Assembly (NCBI GenBank): GCA_965222425.1
Contig: CBDCTW010000024.1
Span: forward strand, 62,001 to 126,000
DNA length: 64,000 bases
Source: CBDCNP01 sp965222425
Lineage (GTDB): Bacteria; Acidobacteriota; Vicinamibacteria; Marinacidobacterales; DATDRI01
Direction of reading: 5' to 3'
Shown: piece by piece, positions 17,573-25,502 of the stretch
Layout of the letters: every line of letters begins with the position of its first letter
How positions within the stretch are numbered: the stretch's first letter is position 1
Position numbers and translations under genes: made by a program
Notes under the pieces: model-generated
Told to the model about the DNA's origin: nothing
The model's database searches: none
The model's input: only the letters and a program-made list of their open reading frames with translations

Positions 17573-18280
17573 TTACCCACTACAATCCCGGACCCAGCGA
17601 AACCCGAAGTCGGAATAGTGGAGCAATGGCGGTAGGCTGCTTCGGGCGGCGCTCCGCGTCACGACAACTTGGTGTCGCCAAGAACCGCCTCTCGCCGATC
17701 GGCGAAGCGTGTTGCGGGCGGCGCACGGGTTTTCTACGGGGGAGTCTGAGTAATAAGTTCGATGATAGCCATCGAGGCACCATTCGTGCACGTTGTCCGC
17801 CATGTTGAAAAGCCCATATCCGTTCGGCGGCGCGGTCGCCACGTCGTCGGGGCCCTCGAGCGGACCGCGAAGACGAGAATGCCCGCCGCCCGCGGGATCG
17901 TTCCCCCACGGGAACCGAAAGCCATCGAGACCTCCGCGCGCCGCCTTTTCCCTTTCGGCTTCGGTGGGGAGTCGTATGTCGAGACCGGTTTCTTGCGAAA
18001 GCCACCGACAATAGGCGACTGCTTCCAGCCAATTCACACCGACGACCGGTTGCCGGTCTCGCAAGAAGGCAGGGTCGTTCCACCACGGTGGCGGCTCGAC
18101 GCCGGTTCCATCCAAATAGAGCCCGTACTCGGCTCGAGTAACTGGGGTGGGCGCCATCTCGAAGGCGGGGATGAAAACGCGGTGGACCGGCTCTTCATCT
18201 CCTCCCAACCCTTGTGACCCCATCATGAAGGCTCCCTCGGGAACGAGGATTGCCTGCGCTACGGATTCGATGCTGGTCAC
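17573..18280 (-). CDS. SUMF1/FGE-sulfatase-fold protein lacking catalytic Cys
   Basis: The 235-residue protein shows the SUMF1 fold: ILVPEGAFMMGSQGLGGDEEPVHRV, TPVTRAEYGLYLDGTG, PVVGVNWLEAVAYCRWLSQETG, IRLPTEAEREKAARGG, FPWGN, GLFNMADNVHEW and RRSARGGSW. True formylglycine-generating enzymes carry a catalytic Cys pair just after RGGSW. Here that stretch reads RHQVVVTRSAARSSLPP with no Cys, so sulfatase activation is unlikely. The fold is also used in other oxidases and binding proteins. Confidence 0.85.
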   Translation of the reverse strand: MTSIESVAQAILVPEGAFMMGSQGLGGDEEPVHRVFIPAFEMAPTPVTRAEYGLYLDGTGVEPPPWWNDPAFLRDRQPVVGVNWLEAVAYCRWLSQETGLDIRLPTEAEREKAARGGLDGFRFPWGNDPAGGGHSRLRGPLEGPDDVATAPPNGYGLFNMADNVHEWCLDGYHRTYYSDSPVENPCAARNTLRRSARGGSWRHQVVVTRSAARSSLPPLLHYSDFGFRWVRDCSG

Positions 18281-18324
18281 CGGAACGAGTTTAGAAGATC
18301 CGGGATCCTCGGGTCGAGCCCCAA

Positions 18325-19203
18325 TCAGCCGGTAGTGGCTCGAGCGATGTCGGACATTCGAACCTTCGAAGGATCGGATGTCTCGAGGGAAGCCTCGAGT
18401 TTTTGGAAGGTTGTCGCGAAGCTCGGCATCGTCTTTCGGGCTCGGGTCAGCGGATTCACGCGAGCGATGACGAAATTTTTGACGTAGGGATGGTTGATGC
18501 CTTGGCTCTTCAATTCTTTGACTGCATCGGTCAACAATTGGTCGACTCGCTCCAGGCTCTCTGCCCTTGACTCACGTTCCGAGAACGCTTTGGTCAGTGG
18601 ATCCTTGAGGAACTTGTCGACGCGACGAAGTATGGGCGCGAACACGCTCCCCGCGAAGCGCGCTTTCTTCTCATACACCAGTCCCAGCGTGATGAAGTGC
18701 GCCTCTTCGAACTGAAAGGCGAATTGCTGTTCCGGGCTTCGCCCCGAGACCGCCATGAGAGCACGGTACATCCGAATGACTTCGAGGGACATGTCTTTTA
18801 GATTGTGAACCTTCTCGGTATTGAGCGCCAATATTTGAAGCGCAACGTTTGGATCGGGGATGAGGACGATAGTGACGTACTTGGCCTTCAGCTTCTTCAG
18901 AGCCGCTAAGCGGTGATTCCCGTTCGGCGTCCAGTAACTGCCGTCCTCGGTACGAACGACAACCAAAGAATCAATGAAGCGATCGAGCTTCTTGATGACC
19001 GCGGTCAAACGTTTCACATGAGGTTGAGAAAGATCGCGCTGATAGGGCGTGGGGTGAACTCGATCGAGTGGTAGGAGGGCGAAAATCTGCCAAGCCTTCC
19101 CCATCGGCTCCTGGTAGATGGCCAGAGCGCTCCCACCATCTTTTTCGATCTGCTCCGCCAACAGGTTGACCGATGAAGGGACTTGGCCTTTCGGAGGGGA
19201 CAT
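18325..19203 (-). CDS. ParB-like N-terminal-domain protein, non-partition type
   Basis: Residues about 40-125 match the ParB/sulfiredoxin-like fold: LPLDRVHPTPYQRDLSQPHV then WTPNGNHRLAALKKLKAKYV. The box II GExR motif appears as GNHR. There is no typical ParB helix-turn-helix, and the C-terminal half (about 170 residues) is helical and unlike Spo0J. No parA is near. It might be a nucleotide-dependent or nuclease-like regulator, but no function can be assigned. A candidate GGAGG site lies upstream of the ATG. Confidence 0.7.
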   Translation of the reverse strand: MSPPKGQVPSSVNLLAEQIEKDGGSALAIYQEPMGKAWQIFALLPLDRVHPTPYQRDLSQPHVKRLTAVIKKLDRFIDSLVVVRTEDGSYWTPNGNHRLAALKKLKAKYVTIVLIPDPNVALQILALNTEKVHNLKDMSLEVIRMYRALMAVSGRSPEQQFAFQFEEAHFITLGLVYEKKARFAGSVFAPILRRVDKFLKDPLTKAFSERESRAESLERVDQLLTDAVKELKSQGINHPYVKNFVIARVNPLTRARKTMPSFATTFQKLEASLETSDPSKVRMSDIARATTG

Positions 19204-19238
19204 ATTCGCCTCCTTTTATCTTTGATGCCGGGCGGGGC

Positions 19239-19265
19239 TTAGTGTCCTATATTACAGGGCACTAG
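19239..19265. repeat. Minimal inverted repeat sharing the ends of the MITE at 29939
   Basis: TTAGTGTCCTATA and TACAGGGCACTAG face each other across one base. The right arm is the exact reverse complement of the first 13 bases of the MITE at 29939-30103, and the left arm differs by three transitions. The CTAG at its right end includes the stop codon of the gene at 19262-19699. Confidence 0.5.
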
Positions 19266-19699
19266 TTCTTGAAGAGATTATGGAAAGCGGCTCGCGCGTC
19301 ATGAGTCGTGTTGGCACGCTTCCCGGTTGCGTCCAGCACCCGTGCGGGTTTGTAAAGCGCGCAGTCGTTGGCGGCCCCTTTATCGACGATACGCGCCTCG
19401 ATCGGTTCCCGGCACTCCAACCGTGCCCCGGGATCGAAGTGTTTGCAATGGCGACAAGAATGGAGCGGTGTTTGACACTTCGTGCAAACCGTCTCTTTGT
19501 TGACGTTCAGTAACTCAGCGGGTACCTGATGACCGCAGCGGCTACAGCGAATGACCAGCGTAACGTTCCGGTCGACGGCGTGACGAAGCGAGCGTACCTG
19601 CTCCGGATTCCCCAAGTCGGTTGGGGGCTCTTGGCGACGGGACTTCTTGTGCTCGTGTTCGTAGTCGTCGTCCCGGTAACCTCTCTGACGGTACTTCAT
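19262..19699 (-). CDS. Cys-rich zinc-ribbon-type protein
   Basis: The 145-residue protein starts with a charged Arg/Asp/His segment, then carries CSRCGHQVPAELLNVNKETV followed by CTKC (a four-Cys zinc ribbon), a second cluster SCRHCKHFDPGARLECREP and a last Cys in NDCALY. This suggests two metal sites. AAGGAGAG precedes the ATG. I do not recognise a characterised family. Neighbours give no clear role; the ParB-like gene lies downstream on the same strand, 58 bases away. Confidence 0.75.
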   Translation of the reverse strand: MKYRQRGYRDDDYEHEHKKSRRQEPPTDLGNPEQVRSLRHAVDRNVTLVIRCSRCGHQVPAELLNVNKETVCTKCQTPLHSCRHCKHFDPGARLECREPIEARIVDKGAANDCALYKPARVLDATGKRANTTHDARAAFHNLFKN

Positions 19700-19919
19700 C
19701 TAGCTCTCCTTGACCCCTCTAGAGATAGTGCTCTCGAATCCACTCAATAGGGATGGCTCTCCGCTCTCTCCGGGGTACCTTCCATCGGCAGGGAAATGCA
19801 GGTTCCGAGAATCGGCAAACGCAGGAGCGTGGCCACCTCTTCCTGGAACAAGAGAAGCATATCACGTTCCATAGACGGGATCCAAATGTTCCCGGTCTAT
19901 GGCAAGCGGGTATCCCGGC

Positions 19920-21098
19920 TCAGCCAGAGGCGGTAAGCGCCTGCTCGATATCCGTAACCAAGTCGGCGGTGTCCTCGATACCAACGGCAAGCCGCACCAT
20001 ACTGTCCCCGATCCCCGACTGTTGGCGTTCCTGCGCGGAGAGCATCGCGTGCGACGTTAAGCAGGGAATCGAAACCAGCGACTCCACGCCTCCCAAGCTG
20101 GGTGCAATGCGAAAAAGCTTCAGGGCATTAACGAATCGTTTGGCGGTATCGAGGTTGCCGTCCAATTCGAGGCTCACGACCCCTCCACCCCCGCGCATCT
20201 GCTGCCGCGCCAGCTCGTGTTGGGGATGGCTCTCCAGCATCGGGTAGAAGACACCTCTCACGCGGGGATGACCTTCGAAAGTCCGTGCCACGGCCAGAGC
20301 AGAACGGTTGTGCTGCTCCACGCGCACCCCGAGGGTCTTGATACCCCTTAGCAAGAGATAAGCGGCATGAGGATCCATGATCCCTCCCAAAACCTTCAGG
20401 CACGACTTCACTTTCTTGACGACGTCATGGGAAGCAGCAAGTGCACCCCCCAGGAGGTCGGAGTGACCGCCAAAATACTTGGTCGTGGAATGAAGGACTC
20501 CGTCGATCCCGTAATCACGGGGCCGGGTATTGAACGGAGTGGCAAATGTGCTATCGATGAAGGTCTTCACACTTCGCGAGTGGGCGACCTCGGCAACGCC
20601 TGCAAGATCCAGCAACCTCAGGGAGGGATTCGTCGGTGACTCCAAGTAGATAACGCGGGTGTTGTCGCGAAGGGCGCTTCGAAAACCGGCCGTATCGCGG
20701 CAATCCACCCAGCTCACGTCGACTCCGAACCGAGGTAGAAACTCCCGCGCGAAACGAAACGTACCGCCATAAACTTCTCGCTGGAAGATGGCGTGATCAC
20801 CCTGGCCAAGGAAAGAGAGCAGCGTCGTGGTGATGGCGCTCATTCCGGAGCCGAAAACCAACCCCGCCTCCGTGCCCTCCAGCCGGGCAAGCGTTCGCTC
20901 CACTACGGACAGGGTCGGGTTCCCGTAGCGCGTGTAGAACATGTCACCATCGACCTCGATGGCGATTTGCTCGTCCACGTCGGTGGCCTCGAACGTCGCC
21001 GAAAGGTAGATGGGAGAAGTCACCGGCCGATTTGCTCTCTTCCCGTCGGGTTCCGAGTGAATCGCTCGGGTGGATAAGTGAAGCTCGCCTTTTTTCAT
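19920..21098 (-). CDS. Cys/Met-metabolism PLP enzyme (cystathionine gamma-synthase/lyase or methionine gamma-lyase type)
   Basis: I chose ATG 21098 because GGAGAAAACG precedes it and its ATGA overlaps the mutM stop. The 392-residue fold-type I enzyme has the second-subunit tyrosine YTRYGNPT, the PLP ring stack GSGMSAITTTLLSF, DSTFATPFNTRP, and the Schiff-base Lys in LHSTTKYFGGHSDLLGG. The end SLGGVESLVSIPC is typical. Whether it makes cystathionine or cleaves a C-S bond cannot be told. Downstream, 19744-19919 holds only an unsupported 42-codon frame. Confidence 0.88.
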   Translation of the reverse strand: MKKGELHLSTRAIHSEPDGKRANRPVTSPIYLSATFEATDVDEQIAIEVDGDMFYTRYGNPTLSVVERTLARLEGTEAGLVFGSGMSAITTTLLSFLGQGDHAIFQREVYGGTFRFAREFLPRFGVDVSWVDCRDTAGFRSALRDNTRVIYLESPTNPSLRLLDLAGVAEVAHSRSVKTFIDSTFATPFNTRPRDYGIDGVLHSTTKYFGGHSDLLGGALAASHDVVKKVKSCLKVLGGIMDPHAAYLLLRGIKTLGVRVEQHNRSALAVARTFEGHPRVRGVFYPMLESHPQHELARQQMRGGGGVVSLELDGNLDTAKRFVNALKLFRIAPSLGGVESLVSIPCLTSHAMLSAQERQQSGIGDSMVRLAVGIEDTADLVTDIEQALTASG

Positions 21099-21952
21099 CG
21101 TTTTCTCCGTTTGGATGCGCTTCCGGCGCTCCTTCGTCTCGCCGACCTTCGCGGCTGGCAGCGAGCGCAGTAATAAGTAGAACGGCCGGCCTGCACAATT
21201 CTCTTCACCGAGGCGCCACAACGGGGACAGGGTTCTCCTTGGTGGCCGTAGATGAGGAAATGATTCTCGGAGTCCGCCTCGTGAAGATACTTCATCTCGT
21301 TGGATCTCTCACGCCGCACAGCCTGCTTGAGCGTCGTGCGTATGGAACGGTGCAATCTGGCGCGTTCCTCCTTAGAGAGCTGTCTCGCCATCCGCAACGG
21401 GTGGACGCCGGCATGAAAGAGGGCCTCCGCAGCTTGAATGTTCCCCAGGCCAGCGATTCGGTGCTGGTCCATCAGAAACGTCTTGATCGGCAATCGAGCG
21501 GTATCGAGAAGCTCAGAGAACCGGCCAGGTGTGAGCCGCCGGTCGAGCGCATCGATGCCGAGTCGTGCAAGAGTTTCACGCGCTTGCCCATCCTCGAGTT
21601 GAAATCGCCCGAATCGACGATAATCACTGAACACCACGCGGTGTCCCGAGCCAACCTCGAGCACGAAGCACAACGCAGGCGGATCGGGCTCTCGCCGGGC
21701 GCGGAGGACGAACTTCCCGCTCATGCCCAAATGAGCGACGGCGCCGCCACGCTCCCCAAGATCCCAGATCAAATACTTTCCCCGACGATGGATGCCCTGG
21801 AGACGCGCGCCCGAGAACACGCGCTCGACCCGCCGCGCACTTTGACCGCGCAGCACGCGGCGATCCTTTACCCGAGCTCTCACGATGAGACGATTGCGGA
21901 GCCACCGCTCCAGATTCTCTTTCGTGATCTCGACTTCGGGAAGCTCAGGCAT
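21095..21952 (-). CDS. mutM: Formamidopyrimidine-DNA glycosylase (MutM/Fpg)
   Basis: A 285-residue canonical Fpg: MPELPEVEITKENLERWLRN with catalytic P2/E3, the conserved Lys in HRRGKYLIWDLG, HLGMSGKF, FSDYRRFGRFQL, LMDQHRIAGLGNIQAAEALF and a zinc finger CPRCGASVKRIVQAGR then YCARCQ. A basic tail of about 20 residues extends past the finger. It removes 8-oxoguanine and Fapy lesions. It lies 4 bases behind the mismatch glycosylase gene and overlaps the PLP gene by ATGA, so the three form a tight operon. Confidence 0.95.
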   Translation of the reverse strand: MPELPEVEITKENLERWLRNRLIVRARVKDRRVLRGQSARRVERVFSGARLQGIHRRGKYLIWDLGERGGAVAHLGMSGKFVLRARREPDPPALCFVLEVGSGHRVVFSDYRRFGRFQLEDGQARETLARLGIDALDRRLTPGRFSELLDTARLPIKTFLMDQHRIAGLGNIQAAEALFHAGVHPLRMARQLSKEERARLHRSIRTTLKQAVRRERSNEMKYLHEADSENHFLIYGHQGEPCPRCGASVKRIVQAGRSTYYCARCQPRRSARRRSAGSASKRRKR

Positions 21953-21956
21953 TGTG

Positions 21957-22469
21957 TCACCTCAAACGGAGGGCGAGGTTCCGCCAGTGGCGCAACATCT
22001 GCGAATACGTGTAGTGGGCATTTCTTCCGCTCGGGTTAGGAAGCACGAAGATATCCGCTCCCTCGATGTGCTCCTTTTGTAAACCGCAGCGAACCGTACC
22101 CCGAAGGCCCTTGAACTCGCGATAAACTGTTACCCCTACCAACCCGACCGAGGTGGGTCGGAAGCGGGTGATCTTCCTCGCCAAGGCGCGGCGCCCTCGA
22201 GAAAAATCGTCCTTGCTCAGGTCACCACTCCCGCGCGTCGGGCGATCGACGATGTTCGTCAACCCGATGCCGAAATCAAGCAGAAGCGCATCCTCTTCAT
22301 AGGAAAGTCGCCGGGGCGTGAGCCCCGAGTCATGGAGCAGCTTCCAGAAGTGGTTCCCCGGCCCCGCGAAGTGATGGCCTAGCTCCGCGGAGCGAAGCCC
22401 GGGGTTGATTCCCACCAAGAGCACTCTGAGACCCGGGCGGAGATAGTCGGGAAGCCCCTCGCGCATCAT
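21957..22469 (-). CDS. mug: Mismatch-specific uracil/thymine DNA glycosylase (MUG/TDG)
   Basis: The 170-residue protein has the MUG active-site motif LLVGINPGLRSAELGHHFAG, then GNHFWKLLHDSGL, LLDFGIGLTNIVDRPTRGSGDLS and FVLPNPSGRNAHYTYSQML. These match the TDG/MUG subfamily of uracil glycosylases, which remove U or T opposite G and etheno-C. It is first in an operon with mutM, giving a two-enzyme base-excision unit. It diverges from the EVE gene. Confidence 0.92.
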   Translation of the reverse strand: MMREGLPDYLRPGLRVLLVGINPGLRSAELGHHFAGPGNHFWKLLHDSGLTPRRLSYEEDALLLDFGIGLTNIVDRPTRGSGDLSKDDFSRGRRALARKITRFRPTSVGLVGVTVYREFKGLRGTVRCGLQKEHIEGADIFVLPNPSGRNAHYTYSQMLRHWRNLALRLR

Positions 22470-22545
22470 GAAGAAATCCCATTATATTCCCTGGAGAGAG
22501 AGACAGACTGACGCTCCGGTCTACCGCTGCAGAGGAGGCGACCCG

Positions 22546-22956
22546 ATGGCGAACAAGTGGCTGTTCAAGGAAGAGCCCACGCACTACAACTTTTCCGAGT
22601 TCCGCAAGAACGGTAAGACGGTATGGGAGGGCGTCAAGAACCCTTTTGCTCAGAAGCACTTGAGGCAAGTCAAGAAGGGGGATCGGATCTTCTATTATCA
22701 CACCGGCAAGGAAAAGGCGGTGGTGGGAATAGCCCGCGCCACCTCGAGCGCCTACCTAGACCCTAAGAAAAAAGACGGCAAGACCGTTGTGGTCGACCTG
22801 GCGCCGGTCAAGGCACTCCCACAGCCGGTCACCCTCGCGTCCATCAAGGCCCTGGCCAAATTCAAGGGCTTCGCGCTGGTCAGGCTGCCTCGTCTATCAG
22901 TGATGCCGGTGACCGAGGGCCAGTGGAAGGCCATCGAGTCTATGGCCAAGAAATAG
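22546..22956 (+). CDS. EVE-domain protein
   Basis: I chose ATG 22546 because AGAGGAGGCG precedes it and the domain starts at once (MANKWLFKEEPTHYNFSEFR). The 136-residue product is a whole EVE domain: TVWEGVKNPFAQKHLRQVKK, GDRIFYYHTGKEKAVVGIAR, then VDLAPVKALPQPVTLASIKA and LVRLPRLSVMPVTEGQW. EVE domains are PUA-like folds that recognise modified bases in DNA or RNA. The product is EVE-only, so it may act as a reader protein. Confidence 0.9.
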   Translation: MANKWLFKEEPTHYNFSEFRKNGKTVWEGVKNPFAQKHLRQVKKGDRIFYYHTGKEKAVVGIARATSSAYLDPKKKDGKTVVVDLAPVKALPQPVTLASIKALAKFKGFALVRLPRLSVMPVTEGQWKAIESMAKK

Positions 22957-23015
22957 TCCTCTTCACGGAACCTTCGGCACCCCGCATCCGTATACATCTA
23001 CAGAGGAGGTAAACG

Positions 23016-23150
23016 ATGCGTTGTCCCAGATGTCGTTCCCATGTAAAGGGCGGTGGCTACACAGCCGTCGGAAAAACCTATTGCTGCAGAAATTGCGCGC
23101 GGAAGGCCTCTTGCCTCTGCCGCAATAAAGAGCACGCGAAAGCCGCCTAA
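23016..23150 (+). CDS. 44-residue Cys-rich small protein (zinc-knuckle or metallothionein-like)
   Basis: CAGAGGAGGTAAACG directly precedes ATG 23016, and the frame ends in TAA at 23150, 28 bases before a strong terminator. The protein is MRCPRCRSHVKGGGYTAVGK followed by TYCCRNCARKASCLC and a basic tail. It has seven Cys in 44 residues. The YCCxNCA then CxC layout recalls the C-terminal part of bacterial metallothioneins, while CPRC resembles a zinc knuckle. Metal binding is likely; the role is unknown. Confidence 0.65.
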   Translation: MRCPRCRSHVKGGGYTAVGKTYCCRNCARKASCLCRNKEHAKAA

Positions 23151-23154
23151 GCGG

Positions 23155-23583
23155 TCACTTTTCAGAAGGTACGATTCGGGCCACCCGGGAAAGCGGGTGG
23201 CCTTTCGCATTTATCTCGAGTGTATTGAACCAACCGAACGGAATTCTGGAAACGGCCAGCCCTTCTTCGCCGAGCGCCTTTCCCAGGGACTTCATCGCAC
23301 GGACTGCGGTCTTGGGACGGGACAGCTCCCCGAACAAGTGCGCGAAGGGGTTGAGGATGACACGTCCTACCTTGAGCTGGGAAGCGAGTTTGGCGATTTC
23401 CTCGCAGGCCGCCTGAACCGCACCCTCCAAATCTTCCTCGTCTCGCTTTTCGACACTGGCCAGAGCAAGAATCGCCTCGTTCGTTTCGACGACTCTGCTC
23501 TCGGGCTCCTCGAACACCGGTGAGCGCCCCCGTTCGGTCATCTCCGAGCGAAACGAGTTGACGTGAATCAGCAGAAGTCGCAT
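23155..23583 (-). CDS. Freestanding archaeal-type threonyl-tRNA synthetase editing domain
   Basis: The 142-residue protein matches the N2 editing domain of archaeal ThrRS along its length: MRLLLIHVNSFRSEM, ILALASVEKRDEEDLEGAVQ, AACEEIAKLASQLKVGRVIL, NPFAHLFGELSRPKTAVRAM, then VSRIPFGWFNTLEINAKGHP with LSRVARI. In archaea this domain, related in fold to D-aminoacyl-tRNA deacylase, hydrolyses Ser from mischarged tRNA-Thr. There is no catalytic or anticodon domain here, so it would act in trans. Bacterial ThrRS normally uses an unrelated editing domain. Confidence 0.85.
   Translation of the reverse strand: MRLLLIHVNSFRSEMTERGRSPVFEEPESRVVETNEAILALASVEKRDEEDLEGAVQAACEEIAKLASQLKVGRVILNPFAHLFGELSRPKTAVRAMKSLGKALGEEGLAVSRIPFGWFNTLEINAKGHPLSRVARIVPSEK
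23179..23208 (+). terminator. Intrinsic terminator after the 44-residue Cys protein
   Basis: A perfect 9-bp stem, GGCCACCCG and CGGGTGGCC, encloses a GGAAAG loop and is followed by TTTCGCATTT. It also lies inside the 3' coding end of the convergent editing-domain gene. Confidence 0.75.
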
Positions 23584-23654
23584 TGCCAGGCAGCATAGGA
23601 GCCCTCATGCCAGGATGTCAAGATATCGTTTTCCTATGCGACGGCGCCTTGAAT

Positions 23655-23735
23655 TAGAATAGGGGCCCCTGACTAGGTTGCTTATAGCAACCCGGTAGTT
23701 TGGGTGCCCCTCAGCAGGCTCCCGACAAGAGCCTG
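23655..23735 (+). promoter_or_regulatory. -10 box and structured 5' leader before the OmpA-family gene
   Basis: TAGAAT (23655-23660) is followed at the expected transcription start by a nested structure. AGGGGC (23661-23666) pairs with GCCCCT (23706-23711), enclosing a perfect 6-bp hairpin GGTTGC-TTATA-GCAACC (23676-23692). A second 7-bp hairpin, CAGGCTC and GAGCCTG, spans 23715-23735. The ribosome binding site GAGGAGG follows 16 bases later. No terminator U-run is present, so control would be translational or through stability. It does not match a riboswitch I know. Confidence 0.5.
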
Positions 23736-23764
23736 ACAAGAAATAGAAAAGTGAGGAGGAGTTA

Positions 23765-24490
23765 ATGATTCGCTCGGCGGTTGTTTTCGTGTTGCTGTTG
23801 GCTGTGATCTTGGGTGCGCTCTACGTTGTCCTCTTTCAACCGCAACAGAAAGCGCTCGAGGATGCGGAGCGCGACGGCGGTCTAAGGGCTCAGGAGGCGG
23901 CGAGCCTCCGAGCTCGGGTCAACGATTTGGAAGATATGTTGGATGACCTCCGACAAAGTGGTGCCGAGCTCGAAGCCGCAGTGGAAGAAAAGGAACACAA
24001 ACTGGCCGCCGTGGTCGCCACTCAGGATGAGTTACTCGCCGAGCTCGAGCAAGAGATCTCCGATGGTCAGGTTCAGATCCAACGTCTACGGGGAATGCTG
24101 CGGGTAGATATGATAGATGAGATCTTGTTCGACTCGGGTGAAGCGACGGTCAAACCGGCAGGTCAGGAAGTCCTGACTCGCGTTGGGGAAGTTTTGAAGA
24201 AGGCAGAGGACCGCCAAATCGTCGTACAGGGTCACACCGACAACGTCCAAATCGTCGGGCGGCTCGCGGAGCGTTTTCCGACCAACTGGGAGTTATCCAC
24301 AGCGCGCGCGGTCAACGTGGCGCGATTTCTCCAGGAAAAAGTTGGAATGGATCCATCGCGATTAGGCGCGGCCGGCTTTTCCGAGTATCGCCCCCGCGCC
24401 GATAACGAAACCGAAGAATGGCGTCAGAAGAATCGTCGCATCGAGATCATCATCACCCCCATTCCCGATGAGCCAGATAAAGAAGACTAG
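23765..24490 (+). CDS. OmpA/MotB-domain envelope protein with N-terminal anchor and coiled coil
   Basis: The 241-residue protein has one N-terminal membrane segment (residues 4-24), a coiled coil (about 28-115) and a C-terminal OmpA-like peptidoglycan-binding domain: DEILFDSGEATVKPAGQEVL, VVQGHTDNVQI, NWELSTARAVNVARFL, LGAAGFSEYRPRADN and NRRIEIIITP. It should span inner membrane to cell wall. GTGAGGAGGAG precedes the ATG. A structured leader lies upstream. It converges on the lyase gene with a 3-base gap. Confidence 0.9.
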   Translation: MIRSAVVFVLLLAVILGALYVVLFQPQQKALEDAERDGGLRAQEAASLRARVNDLEDMLDDLRQSGAELEAAVEEKEHKLAAVVATQDELLAELEQEISDGQVQIQRLRGMLRVDMIDEILFDSGEATVKPAGQEVLTRVGEVLKKAEDRQIVVQGHTDNVQIVGRLAERFPTNWELSTARAVNVARFLQEKVGMDPSRLGAAGFSEYRPRADNETEEWRQKNRRIEIIITPIPDEPDKED

Positions 24491-24493
24491 GCA

Positions 24494-25426
24494 CTATTGC
24501 GCAACTGGAGCGACGAGCGAGAGCTCGGAAAGTGTTTGGCGTACCTTCTCCACCTCTTCATCGGTCAAAGGTAGAATCGGCGGCCGCGGATGCCCGCCGG
24601 GTAGGTTCCTCAAATTCAAAGCAGCCTTGAAAATCGCTTGTGGGGAGCCGAACTTCACGGAGTAATCGGGATTGATCCAGTCCTCGAAGAGTTTTCGATC
24701 TCTCGCCCCGGACCGACGCGCCTTCTCGAGATCACCTGCCCACACATGGTTGAAGAAATTGGGATGGTCGGAGCCGAGCACGGCACCCGCACCGATCGTC
24801 CCGTCGCCACCATGTCGCTCGATGAGTGTGATACCGAGCTCCGACATAGGAATACCGAAGTAACGGACACGATCCTTCAAGGCGAAGAATCCGTCCAGAA
24901 GACGTCCCATATCTCCCGTCGAGTTCTTGATCGCGACTACGGTATCAAGCTCGGTCAATTGCTCGAGTATCTTGGTATCCATATCGACGTGGGTCCCCCG
25001 GGGCCAGTTGTAGACGCAAAGGGGTATCGCGACGGCTTCCGAAATGGTGCGGTAGAAATGCACGATCTCCCGGTTATTGGGGACGACGTAAGGAGGCGGT
25101 GTGAGGAGAATCCCCTCCAGTCCAACGTCCTTGGCGGCCTCGGCGTACTCGATCGCCTCTCGAGGTGTGTATGCGTTGCAACCACCCAAGATCGGAATTC
25201 GGCCGCGAATCTGCTCCGCCGCTAAACGAAAGAGCTCCTTCCGTTCTTCCGGAGACAGGCTGAACCATTCACCCGTGGTCCCGGCGACGGCCACCCCGTG
25301 CATACCCTCCGACACCATCCATTCCAAGAGCTCTTGCCACCCGACGCGATCCAGCTCGCCAGCGGCGGTAAAGGGTGTAGTCACCGCTGGCAGGTAACCT
25401 TTCCATTCAACAGAATTCCGATCCAC
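24494..25426 (-). CDS. DapA/NAL-family lyase or deaminase, possibly hydroxyproline pathway
   Basis: The 310-residue TIM-barrel protein has the Schiff-base lysine in VVAIKNST and the catalytic tyrosine in PLCVYNWP, with AVAGTTGEWFSLSPEERKEL near residue 48. The family includes dihydrodipicolinate synthase, N-acetylneuraminate lyase and pyrroline-4-hydroxy-2-carboxylate deaminase. Its neighbours include a three-subunit dehydrogenase like D-hydroxyproline dehydrogenase, which makes the deaminase role the best guess. It is divergent from the NhaC-type gene with a 76-base spacer. Confidence 0.85.
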   Translation of the reverse strand: MDRNSVEWKGYLPAVTTPFTAAGELDRVGWQELLEWMVSEGMHGVAVAGTTGEWFSLSPEERKELFRLAAEQIRGRIPILGGCNAYTPREAIEYAEAAKDVGLEGILLTPPPYVVPNNREIVHFYRTISEAVAIPLCVYNWPRGTHVDMDTKILEQLTELDTVVAIKNSTGDMGRLLDGFFALKDRVRYFGIPMSELGITLIERHGGDGTIGAGAVLGSDHPNFFNHVWAGDLEKARRSGARDRKLFEDWINPDYSVKFGSPQAIFKAALNLRNLPGGHPRPPILPLTDEEVEKVRQTLSELSLVAPVAQ

Positions 25427-25502
25427 TATTGTGCCTCTGAAATCGTGTTATAAAAGCCCGTACGATGGCCTATCTACTCGGGGAGTCTAACCCACTTCGC
25501 TG

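Noticed and set aside
19744..19872. A 42-codon minus-strand frame downstream of the Cys/Met PLP gene
   Set aside because: No ribosome binding site and no recognisable pattern; probably chance in a short spacer.
21032..22039. A 335-codon plus-strand frame over mutM
   Set aside because: It covers the well-supported minus-strand mutM with all its motifs, and itself shows none.
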